This document shows, one piece after another, positions 34,601 to 45,200 of a stretch of 64,000 nt of DNA. Position numbers and translations under genes: made by a program. Where the stretch lies: contig NC_092649.1 in assembly GCF_032118995.1 (NCBI RefSeq), forward strand, positions 13,898,191 to 13,962,190. The letters run 5' to 3'. The stretch is from Asterias amurensis. Taxonomy: Eukaryota; Echinodermata; Asteroidea; Forcipulatida; Asteriidae. The notes below the pieces were generated by a model that saw only the letters and a program-made list of their open reading frames with translations, searched no databases and was not told the DNA's origin. How positions within the stretch are numbered: the first letter of the stretch is position 1; each line of letters starts with the position of its first letter.

Positions 34601-36662
34601 ATTCCACTAACGTCTGCAACAACAACACGCACCACGCTCCAAGCTTCGACAAGAGGTGAGTATGATAATATGGTGTATAGGCTAGGTAGCAGCTAGCAGG
34701 ACATTCTGTGGTGCCCCCCCCCCCCCCCCCTCCACCCACCCCGGATATTCTGTCCTCCGTATTGGGTAGAAATGACAGCGCCCTCAATTATTTTACCGGA
34801 TTTGGTGACAATCACCGGGGACTTTTTCTAATAGACAGAAGACGACCAATAAACCGTCTTTGTCCAACCAAATTAAACAATATTATGTTCGTCTAAAGCA
34901 ATGACTCGTGTCAATACAAGGATTGTTTTCCTTCTTTAAAGCTATTTATTTACTGAAATTTGTAAACGAAACTGGGTAAATTGCAAAACTTTTGCCAACA
35001 GTAGCTTGGGTCCATCTCTCGAGAGTTTGCATAAAATACAATACAATACAAACATAGTTTACTTCTGAAGCAGTCGGGTAGAATGCAAGCAATGAGATGA
35101 ATGCATGCAGAAAAGGTATACATGAACCAGATGAAAGTAATCGGGACTGCGGTGTACAGAATTGGCTGATATATCGGTAACAGATAAAGGTTTAGAACAT
35201 AAACAATTTAACTCATCAAGCAGCACATCACGAACAACTTTATGGAGGTCATCCTGTGAGGCAAACAAATCAAGTTTATTATTACAAATATTACCTTTTT
35301 GAAAGGTGATCTCATTTCTCATGCAGTCCTCAAATTACAGAGAGTTCTTCTATGTCTCCCAATCTTTTCACCCGTTTTCTCCACACCATAGTGTACGAGA
35401 ATGCTAATTTCTTGGTGCGTGATGGACAGACCAACGTCACAATGTGCTTTGATGTCATCGCGGTGCCTGGAGATAATCTGATTCTGCTGATAGATCCTCT
35501 TAACGGTGAGTTAGTGTTATTCATTAGTGTACAAAATTGCATGTTTTCGTTCCACACAGTGTTTGCAACTTGGCCATCTTTACTTGAGATTCGTTGGAAT
35601 TTTAAATAAACGTATTTTCTTGTCAAGGTGTTGATAAGGATAAAATTGGCTGAGCAAAATATGTATACAGCTTTCGGTTGATGTTTCCTATTCTGGTAAA
35701 AGTCCTTAGCTTACTTGAATTCTTCTTCATGTTTCAGATTTGGAAATCAGGGCTCAAGTAGCAAGTGCGTTGAACAGTCACTCAGGGAATGGCCCCGCCC
35801 CGCTAATTATCGAACGACTCTTTGTGAATGTTGGCAGGCAACACATCGTTGTCTCCACAGAACAAATATCGTCTGCAGATGGCACATTCTCAGTCACTTG
35901 GGTTGGCAACCAGATTCATTTAGATGGCGGGTTGGTTCTATCGGTGTCTCAAGATGGTGCCCGTCTGACCCTCCAGCCAAGTGCAGACATCAGCCTCGTT
36001 GTGACAAAGCATGTAGGGCGCCACCAAGAGGATAAAGCCGATTATTTGGGATTCAGCACGGACAGTGGTGAAGGGTTTTCTGACTCTGTAGGAGGTTTGA
36101 TTGGTAAGTCAATGTTATCATATTACGGTGTCAAAGAAGAGAGCAGAACAGAATTTAGTACGAGTAAAACATACAATCATCAAAATTAGAGTAAAGTTAT
36201 GCAATTTTACTAAACTGTTCTTTTAACTGATAATTGGAATTTACACCAGCTGAAAATATAATCAACATTACTTTTTCTTAAATCAAAGCTGTATAAAGTG
36301 ATGCTTTTCATTCGATAGGCAAACTCGTGCGGTATTTCTGTCAACTTGGTCACCTATAATATGCAACATTCCTAAATGTATAACTTCAATGCTTTCAACA
36401 TCCATTGTTATACCATGTACATGTATGTGTATCAAGCTAAATCGTTTATAGTGGTGATTGAAGTTAAGTTCTTGCAAACTATCTTCCTAAATTAGGTTCA
36501 TTCGTTGGCAAAGAAATCACCCTCACCAAAGACAGTGGATATGTCAAAGGTGCCATCCGCATCGGCGGTGAGAAACGACAGGAGGTCACCCTAGAGGTCA
36601 TGCGGGACATCCGGGAAGACACAGCCAAGTCATGTTGGTATTCTGGCAGTAAATCGGCTTGA
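25667..36662 (+). CDS. ITIH-A: heavy chain-like with Thr-rich linker, 15 exons, 1065 aa
   Basis: Coding exons: 25667-25807, 26912-27055, 27880-28091, 28245-28355, 28924-29062, 29627-29905, 30142-30427, 31201-31781, 32595-32826, 33132-33221, 33784-33897, 34485-34655, 35341-35505, 35738-36103, 36496-36662. All introns are GT-AG and the sum is 1066 codons with the stop. Signal peptide [19 protein letters not shown]; exon 2 opens RERR, a good furin site (residues 48-51). VIT about 118-250; VWA from about 362 with a complete MIDAS (D369, S371, S373, T439, D474). Exons 10-12 (residues about 709-833) form a linker ending in a mucin-like Thr-rich stretch with TVPTTHT-type heptads. In the C-terminal domain the DPHF position reads NANF (854-857), and the protein stops at CWYSGSKSA, about a dozen residues short of ITIH-1. 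It is probably secreted, perhaps O-glycosylated, and not expected to use the vertebrate chondroitin-sulfate linkage. No clear AATAAA lies close to the stop; one is near 38092. Confidence 0.92.
26220..26536. mobile_element. Complete TTAA-type MITE; empty site of the recombinase element
   Basis: Flanked by perfect TTAA copies (26216-26219, 26537-26540), with AGGCAGTGGACAC at the left and GTGTCCACTGCCT at the right. Near 26306-26309 it contains the single TATA (GATGGTATAAAACATTG) that is split by the 2308-bp element in units B and C. It lies in intron 2 of the ITIH-A transcript (between the signal-peptide exon and the RERR exon). Confidence 0.85.
26674..26836. repeat. Imperfect palindromic repeat, CGACTTCGGCTTTGGATTCGG type
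   Basis: CGACTTCGGCTTTGGATTCGG at the left (with an internal duplication of CTTTGGATTCGG) is met by its inverse, AGCCGAATCCACAAGCCGAA, near 26808-26827. The same copy stands at about 45594-45757 in unit B. It ends about 75 bases before exon 2 of ITIH-A. Confidence 0.65.
27101..27453. mobile_element. Diverged TTAA-type MITE in an ITIH-A intron
   Basis: Carries the family core (ACGGCTCCCTCTGAAGTCACG and the TTGATCC...CAGGCTTGTTAG version of the shared block) and ends at ACGTGTGTGACT before TTAA (27454-27457). The left end is decayed. The same copy is at about 46020-46374 in unit B. Confidence 0.6.
30479..30735. mobile_element. Short element with TTCACACTG inverted ends, in an ITIH-A intron
   Basis: Starts TTTTCACACTGCATCAC and ends TAGTGTGAACGGG, an imperfect terminal inverted repeat. 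The GC-rich interior differs from the surrounding intron. A nearly identical copy at about 49377-49638 lies in ITIH-B, so it predates the unit duplication. Confidence 0.5.
32111..32470. mobile_element. TTAA-type MITE in an ITIH-A intron
   Basis: TTAA at 32107-32110, then AGACAGTGGACACTATTGGT; the inverse end AGTGTCCACCGCCT is at about 32457-32470. The GAGGTCTCGAA palindromic centre is preserved. The unit B copy is 51012-51371. Confidence 0.8.
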
Positions 36663-39600
36663 AAGAAAACGATAAAAGATTAAAGGTTTATAGGCCAGTG
36701 TAGGCTTGGTTAAAAAAAACATCAGCGTTTATATTCCATCGTTGAAATGTTGTTCTTCTGTGATATGTTTCCCTCTCAATTAACAGATCAACAGCTGATT
36801 TGTATTGTTGCAACCAAAGTTAAGGACCAAGTGTTTACAAGCCGAAAATGTTTATACGCCAAAAATATGAATGAATTTTTACTATTTTTCATGAGACTCC
36901 ACAGCGGATTAATAAGCCCGAACTTTCACAGATTTATCATTTCATTCAATGTGTTTGATCATAAAAAACATGAACACTGTGAATATTTTGTCAGCTTATA
37001 GAGGCTACTTTAAATACTCGCCTATAGACGATGTGACCTCTGACGTCACACGAAAACCACAACATGATTCGCGCGCATACCGCCCGGGCCAAATTTTCGT
37101 AGCCAGCTAGAAAGTGATTGCAATCTTACCGGCGAAACATGCGTATAAAGTGTGGGGGGTTTTCAACAGAGGGCGGTTTGAATGTTAACATAGGTCACAT
37201 TGCCTATAAAACACTTGTCTATAATGGATTATTAAAAAATAACTTAATAATGAATTATACAAAAATTTAAAGAGTACGAATTATGTGTTAGTCAATACAA
37301 ACAAAAGTGTCCTGTGCTGGTTGAATGATAACAATATACTGTGGTTGTTATCGTTTGCCATTGTAAATAGATGAATTTCTTTAACATTTTAGTCATAGAG
37401 AGATTGGTAATATTGGTACATCAGAAAGGAGAACAATAGTAAAAAGAACTGACATTATTCCAATCTCAATTATGAAGTGTTGTTTGAATGTCATATGTAT
37501 AAGGACTATACAGGTGTTTTTTTTAATGTAGTTGTCTGTAGAGACGTTTACGAAACTTATGAATTGTTATATACTAATTACGGTGAGGTATCATCATGCC
37601 TTTCAAATCCTTCAGTGGGACAAATCCTTCTACCAAGTATTGATCGTTGGGGAAAACACTGGTCCTTTCAGGGAAGGGTATAATATAAACTAAGAATATT
37701 TTTAATCAGGCAAAATAGCACAGAAATGTTGGTAAAGGGATGTTTACATACATGTAATTTTGTCCTCTTTTCATCACTTCAACACATCCAAAGAAACAAT
37801 GACCATTAATTGAGCTCATTCAGCCATGAATTCATTGACATGTTACATTGTCAAACAACACTTAGGAAACATATCATCCCACATCCCAGTCACTATGTAA
37901 AGAGATCCTTTTTGTAGCATTGTATAAATGATTACATTATTATAGACGTATGTTACTTTACAGTATTATGGTTAACGTAGTATGTTTTCGCAGTGAGTGC
38001 GCGCGGTTGTTTGTTTGTTATCAACTAATTTTGCCTGGCACTCATTGTTAATTAACGTATAGTGTTGTCTTTTGTGCGACAATGTTGTTAACAATAAAAT
38101 AGTCGGTGAGACGATATATTGATAGTGAAGAGTACACTCATTTTAAATGTAAAGTTTAAAGGAACGTTACTGAATTGGTAAGAAACACAAATCGTGAAGA
38201 TCACAGATTTACATAAAACTTACACGGTCTAATGATGATTGTAGAAAACATCCCTTGAAATATCTATGTCTGAAATTTAATATTTGATGAGAAACAAATA
38301 GTCTAATTTCACGTTTGGAGTTTATCGCGTTTTATTCATTTTTGTCTTGGCATCAATGCAATGCAAAATTTGTAATCGGTTTTTCACTATTCTCTCACGA
38401 CCCAGATGGCCGGTCGATCTCAAACTTCGACAGGTTTGTCAGTTTATGAATATGGTGGATTACATAAAGTGCTTACACTGCCAGCAACATTTTTGCAAGC
38501 AAAACCAATTCTGTAATGTTCCTTTAAGGTTTAGTATTGGATTAACCAAAACTGTTTTATTTTATTAAGTTGAAGAAGAAAAAACTTTATTCGAAGACCT
38601 ACTCGAGGGCTACAAGTTCATATTTGTTTTGTGTCAGTGGCCAATGTTTGAAAATGCAAGAGGGCGGGTTGCCGAAAATGGTTGGCATACAAGTTTGCTC
38701 CGAGTTTATGAGTTTGACCATAACTCCTGAACTTCTCCCTGCATCCGAATATCAAAGTTTAATGGCGGATTCGACACTCCTTCAACTGGAAATGACTAGT
38801 AAGGACGTTTCGAACGCTCATCAACAGCCACCCCAATGGAACTTGTGTACACAGAAATGTCAATGGGACAATCACAAGTTTAATTGAGGTCAATTCACCT
38901 AATAGTGCTTATTAATGTGAAATAGTTTTTATATACCATTGGAAAGCCCCTTTCGAGGGCTCCCTGCCCATACTCATTGCATTGCTGTTTCCATGGGCAA
39001 GGAATTGGGCTTTTATTTCCTCCACAAAACTAACGCACTTGGATTGCGCTGTACACAGCGTGTCACACATATGCCGGCGGAAAATGGTTTGAAAAAAAAA
39101 AAAAAAATCTCCTCAACAGCCTCCCCAATGGGGTCTTCGTAAACAGAGCTGTCAAAGAGAAAAACACAAAATATTTATTCAGGTAAAGTCCCCCTTCTCC
39201 GATTTAATGCTCAATCTGAACAAGAGTTATACCTCTCCATCACCAATGATTCCACTGTTAATTTCCACACAAAAATGGACTCTTTCAAACTACTGGTTCA
39301 AGGTTAACATTGTGTAATGTATTTTTTTTTTTTTTTTTTTTTTGCTGTTAATGTTATTGATTTTCAGCGTGTTTGTAATATGAGGAGTGGTCTTCAGTGT
39401 GAATAAATAATTTCCTCCGTGGAAAAAAAAAACCCAGATCATGTTTACCTTTCGGCAAGTACGTTTCCAATGCCTTTTTCTCGTACAATGTTTATTCAGT
39501 GAAGATTTCGTAGGCGGCGGGCCAGCGGACATGAAGTTTGCCTACAACCACCACAGCGCGTGGCATAACTAAAATGCCGACGGAAAATGGTTGCAAACAA

Positions 39601-40690
39601 CAATTTTGTGCCGAACTTTCCAATAACTCTGGAACTAAGCATGCTAGATAGCACAGCATACACCTGACTCTTCCTTGTAAATCCCGCGGCATCCGAATAT
39701 TAGTGTTTAAGTGGGTTTGAGCATCTATATTGGAAATGACAAGAAAGTGGAACGCTTCGAACGCTCCTCAACAACCTCCCCAACGAGATTTTTGTATACA
39801 GAGTTGTCAATAAGAAACACAAACTTTAGGTCAGGTCCCCCCCCCCCACAAAAAAAAAAAAAAAAAAAAAAAAAAAAACACGATGTGAGAGAGATTCGTC
39901 ACCAACTCCTCCATAATACAAACAGAGAGACTGGATCTGGACTTGGAAATACTGCATAATCTCTCTCATTTATTTCATTTTTAACAAACTTATTTCTGAC
40001 ACCAAGTTTTCAGTTTTGGGTATTAACCGTGTGGCTATAGAAAAACAGCATCCAGCAGGAGCAATGCGTGTTTTTTCTATCACTTTAAAGTCGCCTGGAA
40101 ATATAATTTTTAGAGTATATGCCTACGAACAATAAAACAATTTTTTTCAGTAATTGTTTGTCACGATTTATATGTTTAAAAAATATATAAAGTTGTTTGG
40201 GTGGTTAACTCCGCCTACCCCTTTTGTGACGTCAATCGAGGCAGACTTTGCCTGCAATGTGTATAGTAAACACATGTGCAAAGTACATGTACGTCCAAGT
40301 CGTGAGTTGGTACATTTCAAAAAGTGTTTTTCTGCATTCAGCAGCAATACACCTGGTCGGCATTGCCGGAAAAAAAAAGAAAAAAAAACCTCACGACTTG
40401 GTCCGTAAATGTACTTTGCAATTGGGTTTACTCTACGCATTACAGGCAAAGTCTGCCTCGATTGACGTCACGAACAGCGCCCTCTCGGGTCGGGGTCTAC
40501 TCTTAAATTTGTAAATAACATAAGAACTGATTTTGTTAAACCTTAGTTAACTGTTTATTCACATTCCACTCATCAAAACACATATATTAGTGACAAAAGC
40601 TTTATTTTGAAAAAATACCACTTCCAGGTGACTTTAAACAAGGGAGGAAAACCTGAGTCTTTGCATTGGTCTAATGCAGATGCCTGTTAA
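36663..40690. other. Spacer after ITIH-A: 3' UTR, MITE and three diverged direct repeats
   Basis: No gene. Expected 3' UTR sequence is followed by a complete MITE (38160-38523). Then come three related blocks starting near 38630, 39070 and 39570. They share a GGAAAATGGTT-type start, an ATAACTC...CATCCGAATAT middle and a CTTCGAA...CTCAACA...CCCCAA end. Palindromic MITE arms are at 40225-40265 and 40440-40490, and compound C/A homopolymer tracts are present (39838-39878). Confidence 0.6.
38160..38523. mobile_element. Complete TTAA-type MITE, AGGAACGTTACTG subfamily
   Basis: Flanked by TTAA on both sides (38156-38159, 38524-38527). The ends AGGAACGTTACTGAATTGGT and ACCAATTCTGTAATGTTCCT are inverted repeats. 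The interior word GACAGGTTTGTCAGTTTATG resembles the core of the other subfamilies. Unit B copy: 57036-57394. A decayed relative is near 9072. Confidence 0.85.
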
Positions 40691-41279
40691 CAGGAAAGGG
40701 GTGTGTAGGTCACTAATTTACCGAGCAGCTGCTGTTTAAACCGATGTACCAGGCGTTGAGGATTATCAAGTGTACGGAGTGGTCTTTTTTCAAGGCACCA
40801 ATAGTACACCGTGCACTGACCAAGCACGACAAGAAGAGTGTATCGGATGCTAAAAGCGACTTGAATTAAGTCTCTAGGGGGACTTTGACTCACTGACAAA
40901 TGGGTAGCACAACAGAGTGGCACCACCGAGGAACGGTCGCTTGATGGGGATGTTTCTAGGAAAATCCGATGATATAGTGAGTTGTTATTTTATTTGTTGG
41001 TTGTTATTTTTTTCTTCGTGAACAATCGAAATAACAGACACTTGTCGTAACTTGGAAAAGAAAACGCTGTATTGGGAAGATAGAAGGGGTTATAAAAAGG
41101 AAACTATATTTCTGTGGTAAGTCACTTTGGTCACCTGCGAGACACAGTGAAGGAGCTATAATATAAGGGTCTGGTTTCGCTGTCTGACAGTTCTGTATTA
41201 AGATTGTATTATCTAGTAATCTAGTACACCTGCTCAAATAATTCGTGCACCTACCTCCTATCTCATCGACATTGGCAAG
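40690..41279 (+). promoter_or_regulatory. ITIH-B promoter with TATA box and non-coding first exon
   Basis: TATAAAAAGG at 41091-41100, a kappaB-like GGAAAATCC at 40959-40967, and a leader exon ending at 41279 (GGCAAG|GTAAGT). The matching acceptor is TTGTCACCAG before 42261 and the start codon is at 42280. It corresponds to 23440-24025 upstream of ITIH-A, with many substitutions and small indels, so it is older than the recent unit duplication. Confidence 0.6.
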
Positions 41280-41343
41280 GTAAGTTGCAATGGATTGATA
41301 ATTGAACTGTGTTGTAATTGTATGCTGTTGTTTTCTTTGGTTA

Positions 41344-41634
41344 GGGCCATGTCAAACGAGGCAATTTACGGGCAACCAGGTCCAGGCAAAAAGAACATGG
41401 CACGCGGCGACGGCACCCAAGATGTCACACACGAAAAAAGACCAGCTGCTTCGCCGCTCGCACTGCCGTCGATTTCACAAAACTCTTCCTAACTAAAGAC
41501 TAATCTAGGGACTTTAGGACGAGTCCCAACCCTGCACTGTAGCATGCAAACCTTACTATTGATCCTAAGTTAAGACGGGTTACTCGTCCTAACTCGAGAT
41601 AAGACGAGTCCTAACTCTTTGTGAAATCGACCGC
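41344..41634. repeat. Repeat cluster: GGGCCATGTCAAACGAGG block and a GTCGATTTCACAAA MITE
   Basis: 41344-41460 resembles a dispersed block also seen truncated near 24113. It is followed by a small element with ends GTCGATTTCACAAA (about 41468) and TTTGTGAAATCGAC (about 41619-41633) and inner ACGAGTCC/GGACGAGT words. Unit B/C copy at about 59949-60239. No protein. Confidence 0.5.
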
Positions 41635-42279
41635 TGGTCTCTTTTCGTGCGTGATGCAGAAATGTTTTAACTGATTATCGTTTTGTCTATAAAACTGTTA
41701 GCATTTAATCGCAACTCGTTCATGTTTTAATGAATTATTGTTTGTGCACGTTTACATGGGGGATACTGCAACACTCGATTGAAAAAGAAATTGGGAATAT
41801 TATAAACACCAATCACAAACAACCAATCTTTCTAATTGCACAAAGCAAGAAAAATGCGGTTCATTAACTGGACAATATTATAATACTTATTCTTATCGTT
41901 GTTAAAAATGTTAGCTTAGGGATTCGAACCCAAAACCTTGTAATTGCAAGTCTTACTACAGGAATATAAACAGGCATGCAAGTTTTGAGCTGATCAGCTG
42001 ATTTCCTCTTTTTCTTTTCAAAATAGTGCAATGGGAAACTAAAAGACACTGTACAGAAGTGTGTTCGGTCAACTCTCTTTTTTGTTTGCAATTAGAAAAC
42101 TGCATGTCTGTGTATAGATACGAAGTGCGATAAGTCATATCAAAAGCTGTGCATACCTTGAGTAATTTCACTGATGTCCATCTCAAATATTTCTTGTAAA
42201 CCTGAGAATCCACAGCCATTGATTTCTGTCATCGGGAACCTTTGTTATTATTGTCACCAGTTGCCGGTCAAGACGAAAC

Positions 42280-45200
42280 ATGGCGTCCATGCTGGCGTTG
42301 TTTACGGGAGTGATTGCCACCGGGTTGCTCTACAGTATCACCGGGTCCTCAGCAGCCCCTGCAGCCCTCGGCAGCCCGTCGTTCCTGGCGGTCATGAAGG
42401 AATTGGAGGAGTTTGTCCCGGTAAATACTTTCGAACTGTTAACCAAAACATAGAGGGACAAATGTTGAGTATGTTTGTTGAAAGAAGCTCATTCTGAACC
42501 GGAACGTGAGCCTACTCCATGTGGAGCTTGTGTGTGTAAACAACTTGAATCTGTCGGGTGGAAAATGTGAATGTTAGGGGGCAAATTGCGTGCAGATTGT
42601 ACGCTCTGGGCTATAAAAAGCGGGGTTTTTTCTTGTTTTTGGTTGGAAAGATATTGTTAAAGTAGAATATGATTCACATGAAAGGACTGTGTGTTTTTGT
42701 GTAATATCATGACGGAACACGGTCTGCCAGTTAAAACTATAGTTAAGCATGACTGGTCACGTGGGGTGCTTTATTCAATATACCTCTGCACTGAAAAATA
42801 GCTCTTCTGTTGTTCCATGAGTGTCTTAAAGGCAGTGGACACTTTTGGTAAGTACTCATAATAATTATTAGCGTAAAACCTTTCTTGGTGACGAGTAATG
42901 GGAAGAGGGTGATGGTATACAAATATTGACTGCTTCGAGTGCTATGGTTAAAACTATGACTCCCGAGGTGATCCCCGGAGCGTTCTATTTTCCCGAGGCG
43001 AAGCCGAGGGAAAATAGAACGCTCCGGGGATCACCGAGGGAGTCATAGTTTTAACCATTGCACGAGTAAAAGCAGTCAATATTTGTTTTATAACACCCCA
43101 AACATTTTTTAAGTACAATTAAGTCACAGACCTGAATGCTACAATAAATCAAACCAACATACGATTTTTCTTAACTTCAACACTTTTGAACACGTTTTAT
43201 TTTTAACTTTAATTCTTGTCACATAAAATTATTTAATAACTGTTATTATTGTTGCACTTTTGAACATGTTTTATTTTTAACTTTATTTCTTGTCACATAA
43301 AATTATTTAATAACTGTTCTTATTGTTGCACTTTTGAACATGTTTTATTTTTAACTTTAATTCTCGTCACATAAAATTATTTAATAACTGTTCTTATTGT
43401 TGCACTTTTGAACATGTTTTATTTTTAACTTTAATTCTTAACACATACAACTATTTAATAACTGTTCTTATTGTTGCATAAAATTAAAATTAACAATACA
43501 TCCATGGAAGCGAAAAGAGCGGTTTGAGTCATTAATGTTCAGATTCTGTGTACTAGTAGTTGTACTAGTAGTAGCTTCAGTTGATGTTGTGCTGTTGGGT
43601 GAAGCTGTTGGCACATTCATGATGTCTTGCAGTACACCTGCGCTTAGTATGGATTCCTCCTGTGATGATGTTAGAAACTGAGACAGACGTTGTTGATGTG
43701 GTTGATGTGTTGGACTTTGTGTGATTGTTGATGGAGCGGAATGCGATGAAGAGGGCCTGGCTACAGACTCTTCCATGTTCATGGCTGCCGACAAAACAGA
43801 ACTCATCTTACGTTTTTTGCTTTCACTGGTTCGGCTATAATTCTTGATACTTGACTCTGAGTGGTGACCCGATACTGTCATTATGTCTCTGGCTTCAAAC
43901 CCGGCATTATCCAGAATGGTAACGCTTGTGGCACGGAAGCAATGGTTTGTGTACACTCGGCTGCATTTCGCTTCTATTGAAATAACTTTCAGTTTATTGC
44001 AAAGGGTGTTTTTGCCTACTGGAATATTGCAATACCATACCTCATCGGAGATGCCTGTTGAAGCATTGTCCCTCGGTCTCTGCCAAAGGAAATCACAGTT
44101 CGGGTGCAGTTTCTGCTTGTACAGTCTAAATGTCCGGACAGGGCAACGTGGGTTTCCTGGAATCTCATACATTACACCGGCCTGGCTTTTGTTATCATCG
44201 TTCTCCCTACTGTTTTTTGTCAGTTGATCCCGTTTCGTGATGAAGCTGAGCCCCTTGGAGTCTGTGTGCTCTTCAAAATCAGATTTTTTTAGGTCTCGAA
44301 TGTTCTCTCGACCACGGTTACAATGATACATCATGACATCGATAAATACTTTATTCTGCAAACCAGCTGGTGTGTTAATGTCTGTGCGTGGAGATGCATT
44401 AATTTTATCCATGTCCTCTGGGGTGATAGGGTTCTTGTGTTGCACGCAGCCTTTCCCAAGTTTTTTCAGATTAACGAGAGTCGCCTTAAACGACTGGTTT
44501 GACCTTTCAAATGCTTTATCAATCACAATATCCATTGAGTTGGTTTCACGGTCCTTGAAATGTCTCTGTATACCATATCTAATTGTTTGTAAGCTCTTCT
44601 TACAATAGATATCGCCATTTACTTGCCGCACCTCCATGTAAAACCTTCGTAGGAAAGTATCCAGTTCTGCTGGGTTCATCCTGTCCACCTCCGATAAAGT
44701 GGTGTTTTTAACGTTGCAGTACTCTGACAGAATGTTAACAGTGTACTTCAAACTTCTCTTTGTACTGGGCGAATCTGCCGATTCAATCATCTCTTTCAAC
44801 TCTTCCTCCGTAAGGAGAGCGAAGCGGGGGTTTTCCGCAGTCATCTTTAAAGAATTCACGGACGACACGAATGCAAATTTACACAAACCTTTACTGTGCT
44901 GCAACAAGTCATGTAATCTGAAATGGTTACAGACTATTTATCATCCTCATATTCGTAACGTTCGTCGTACCACTGATCTCTATATACGCGCGTTGCATGT
45001 ATATATATGTACAATGATTGGGTTCGTGTGGGTAAAGGGACGTCTGGGTGCTGCACGCCATGTGCTAGTCTGTCGGACTAGCGCACGGCGCCATGGGCTA
45101 GTCTGTCGGACTAGCGCATGGCAAACCGACGCACTATGACACGGCCGTCGTCTAGCAAAACTAAGACATGTCATGTGACGCGCTCTAAACCAATGAGCAG

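Larger units (their letters stand above)
25713..42325 (+). repeat. Tandem unit A (ITIH-A gene, 3' spacer, next promoter)
   Basis: From about 25713 the sequence matches 42326 onward, almost base for base over long stretches. Immediately before it the two copies differ at many sites (for example the last difference c/t at 25712/42325). The unit therefore runs from inside the signal-peptide exon of ITIH-A to the same point in ITIH-B. It lacks the recombinase transposon that units B and C carry, so it is about 2.3 kb shorter before smaller indels. Confidence 0.9.

Noticed and set aside
34351-34635. Minus-strand valine-rich frame
   Set aside because: It is the antisense of the Thr-rich ITIH-A exon 12; the same applies to 53237-53521 in unit B.
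43181-43478. CRISPR-like array
   Set aside because: The 74-bp units are direct tandem repeats with no unique spacers, in an animal genome and inside a transposon.
44845-44907. N-terminal extension of the recombinase by 21 codons
   Set aside because: The frame stays open upstream but lacks an ATG; the first ATG at 44844 begins a sequence that reads like a normal N-terminus.
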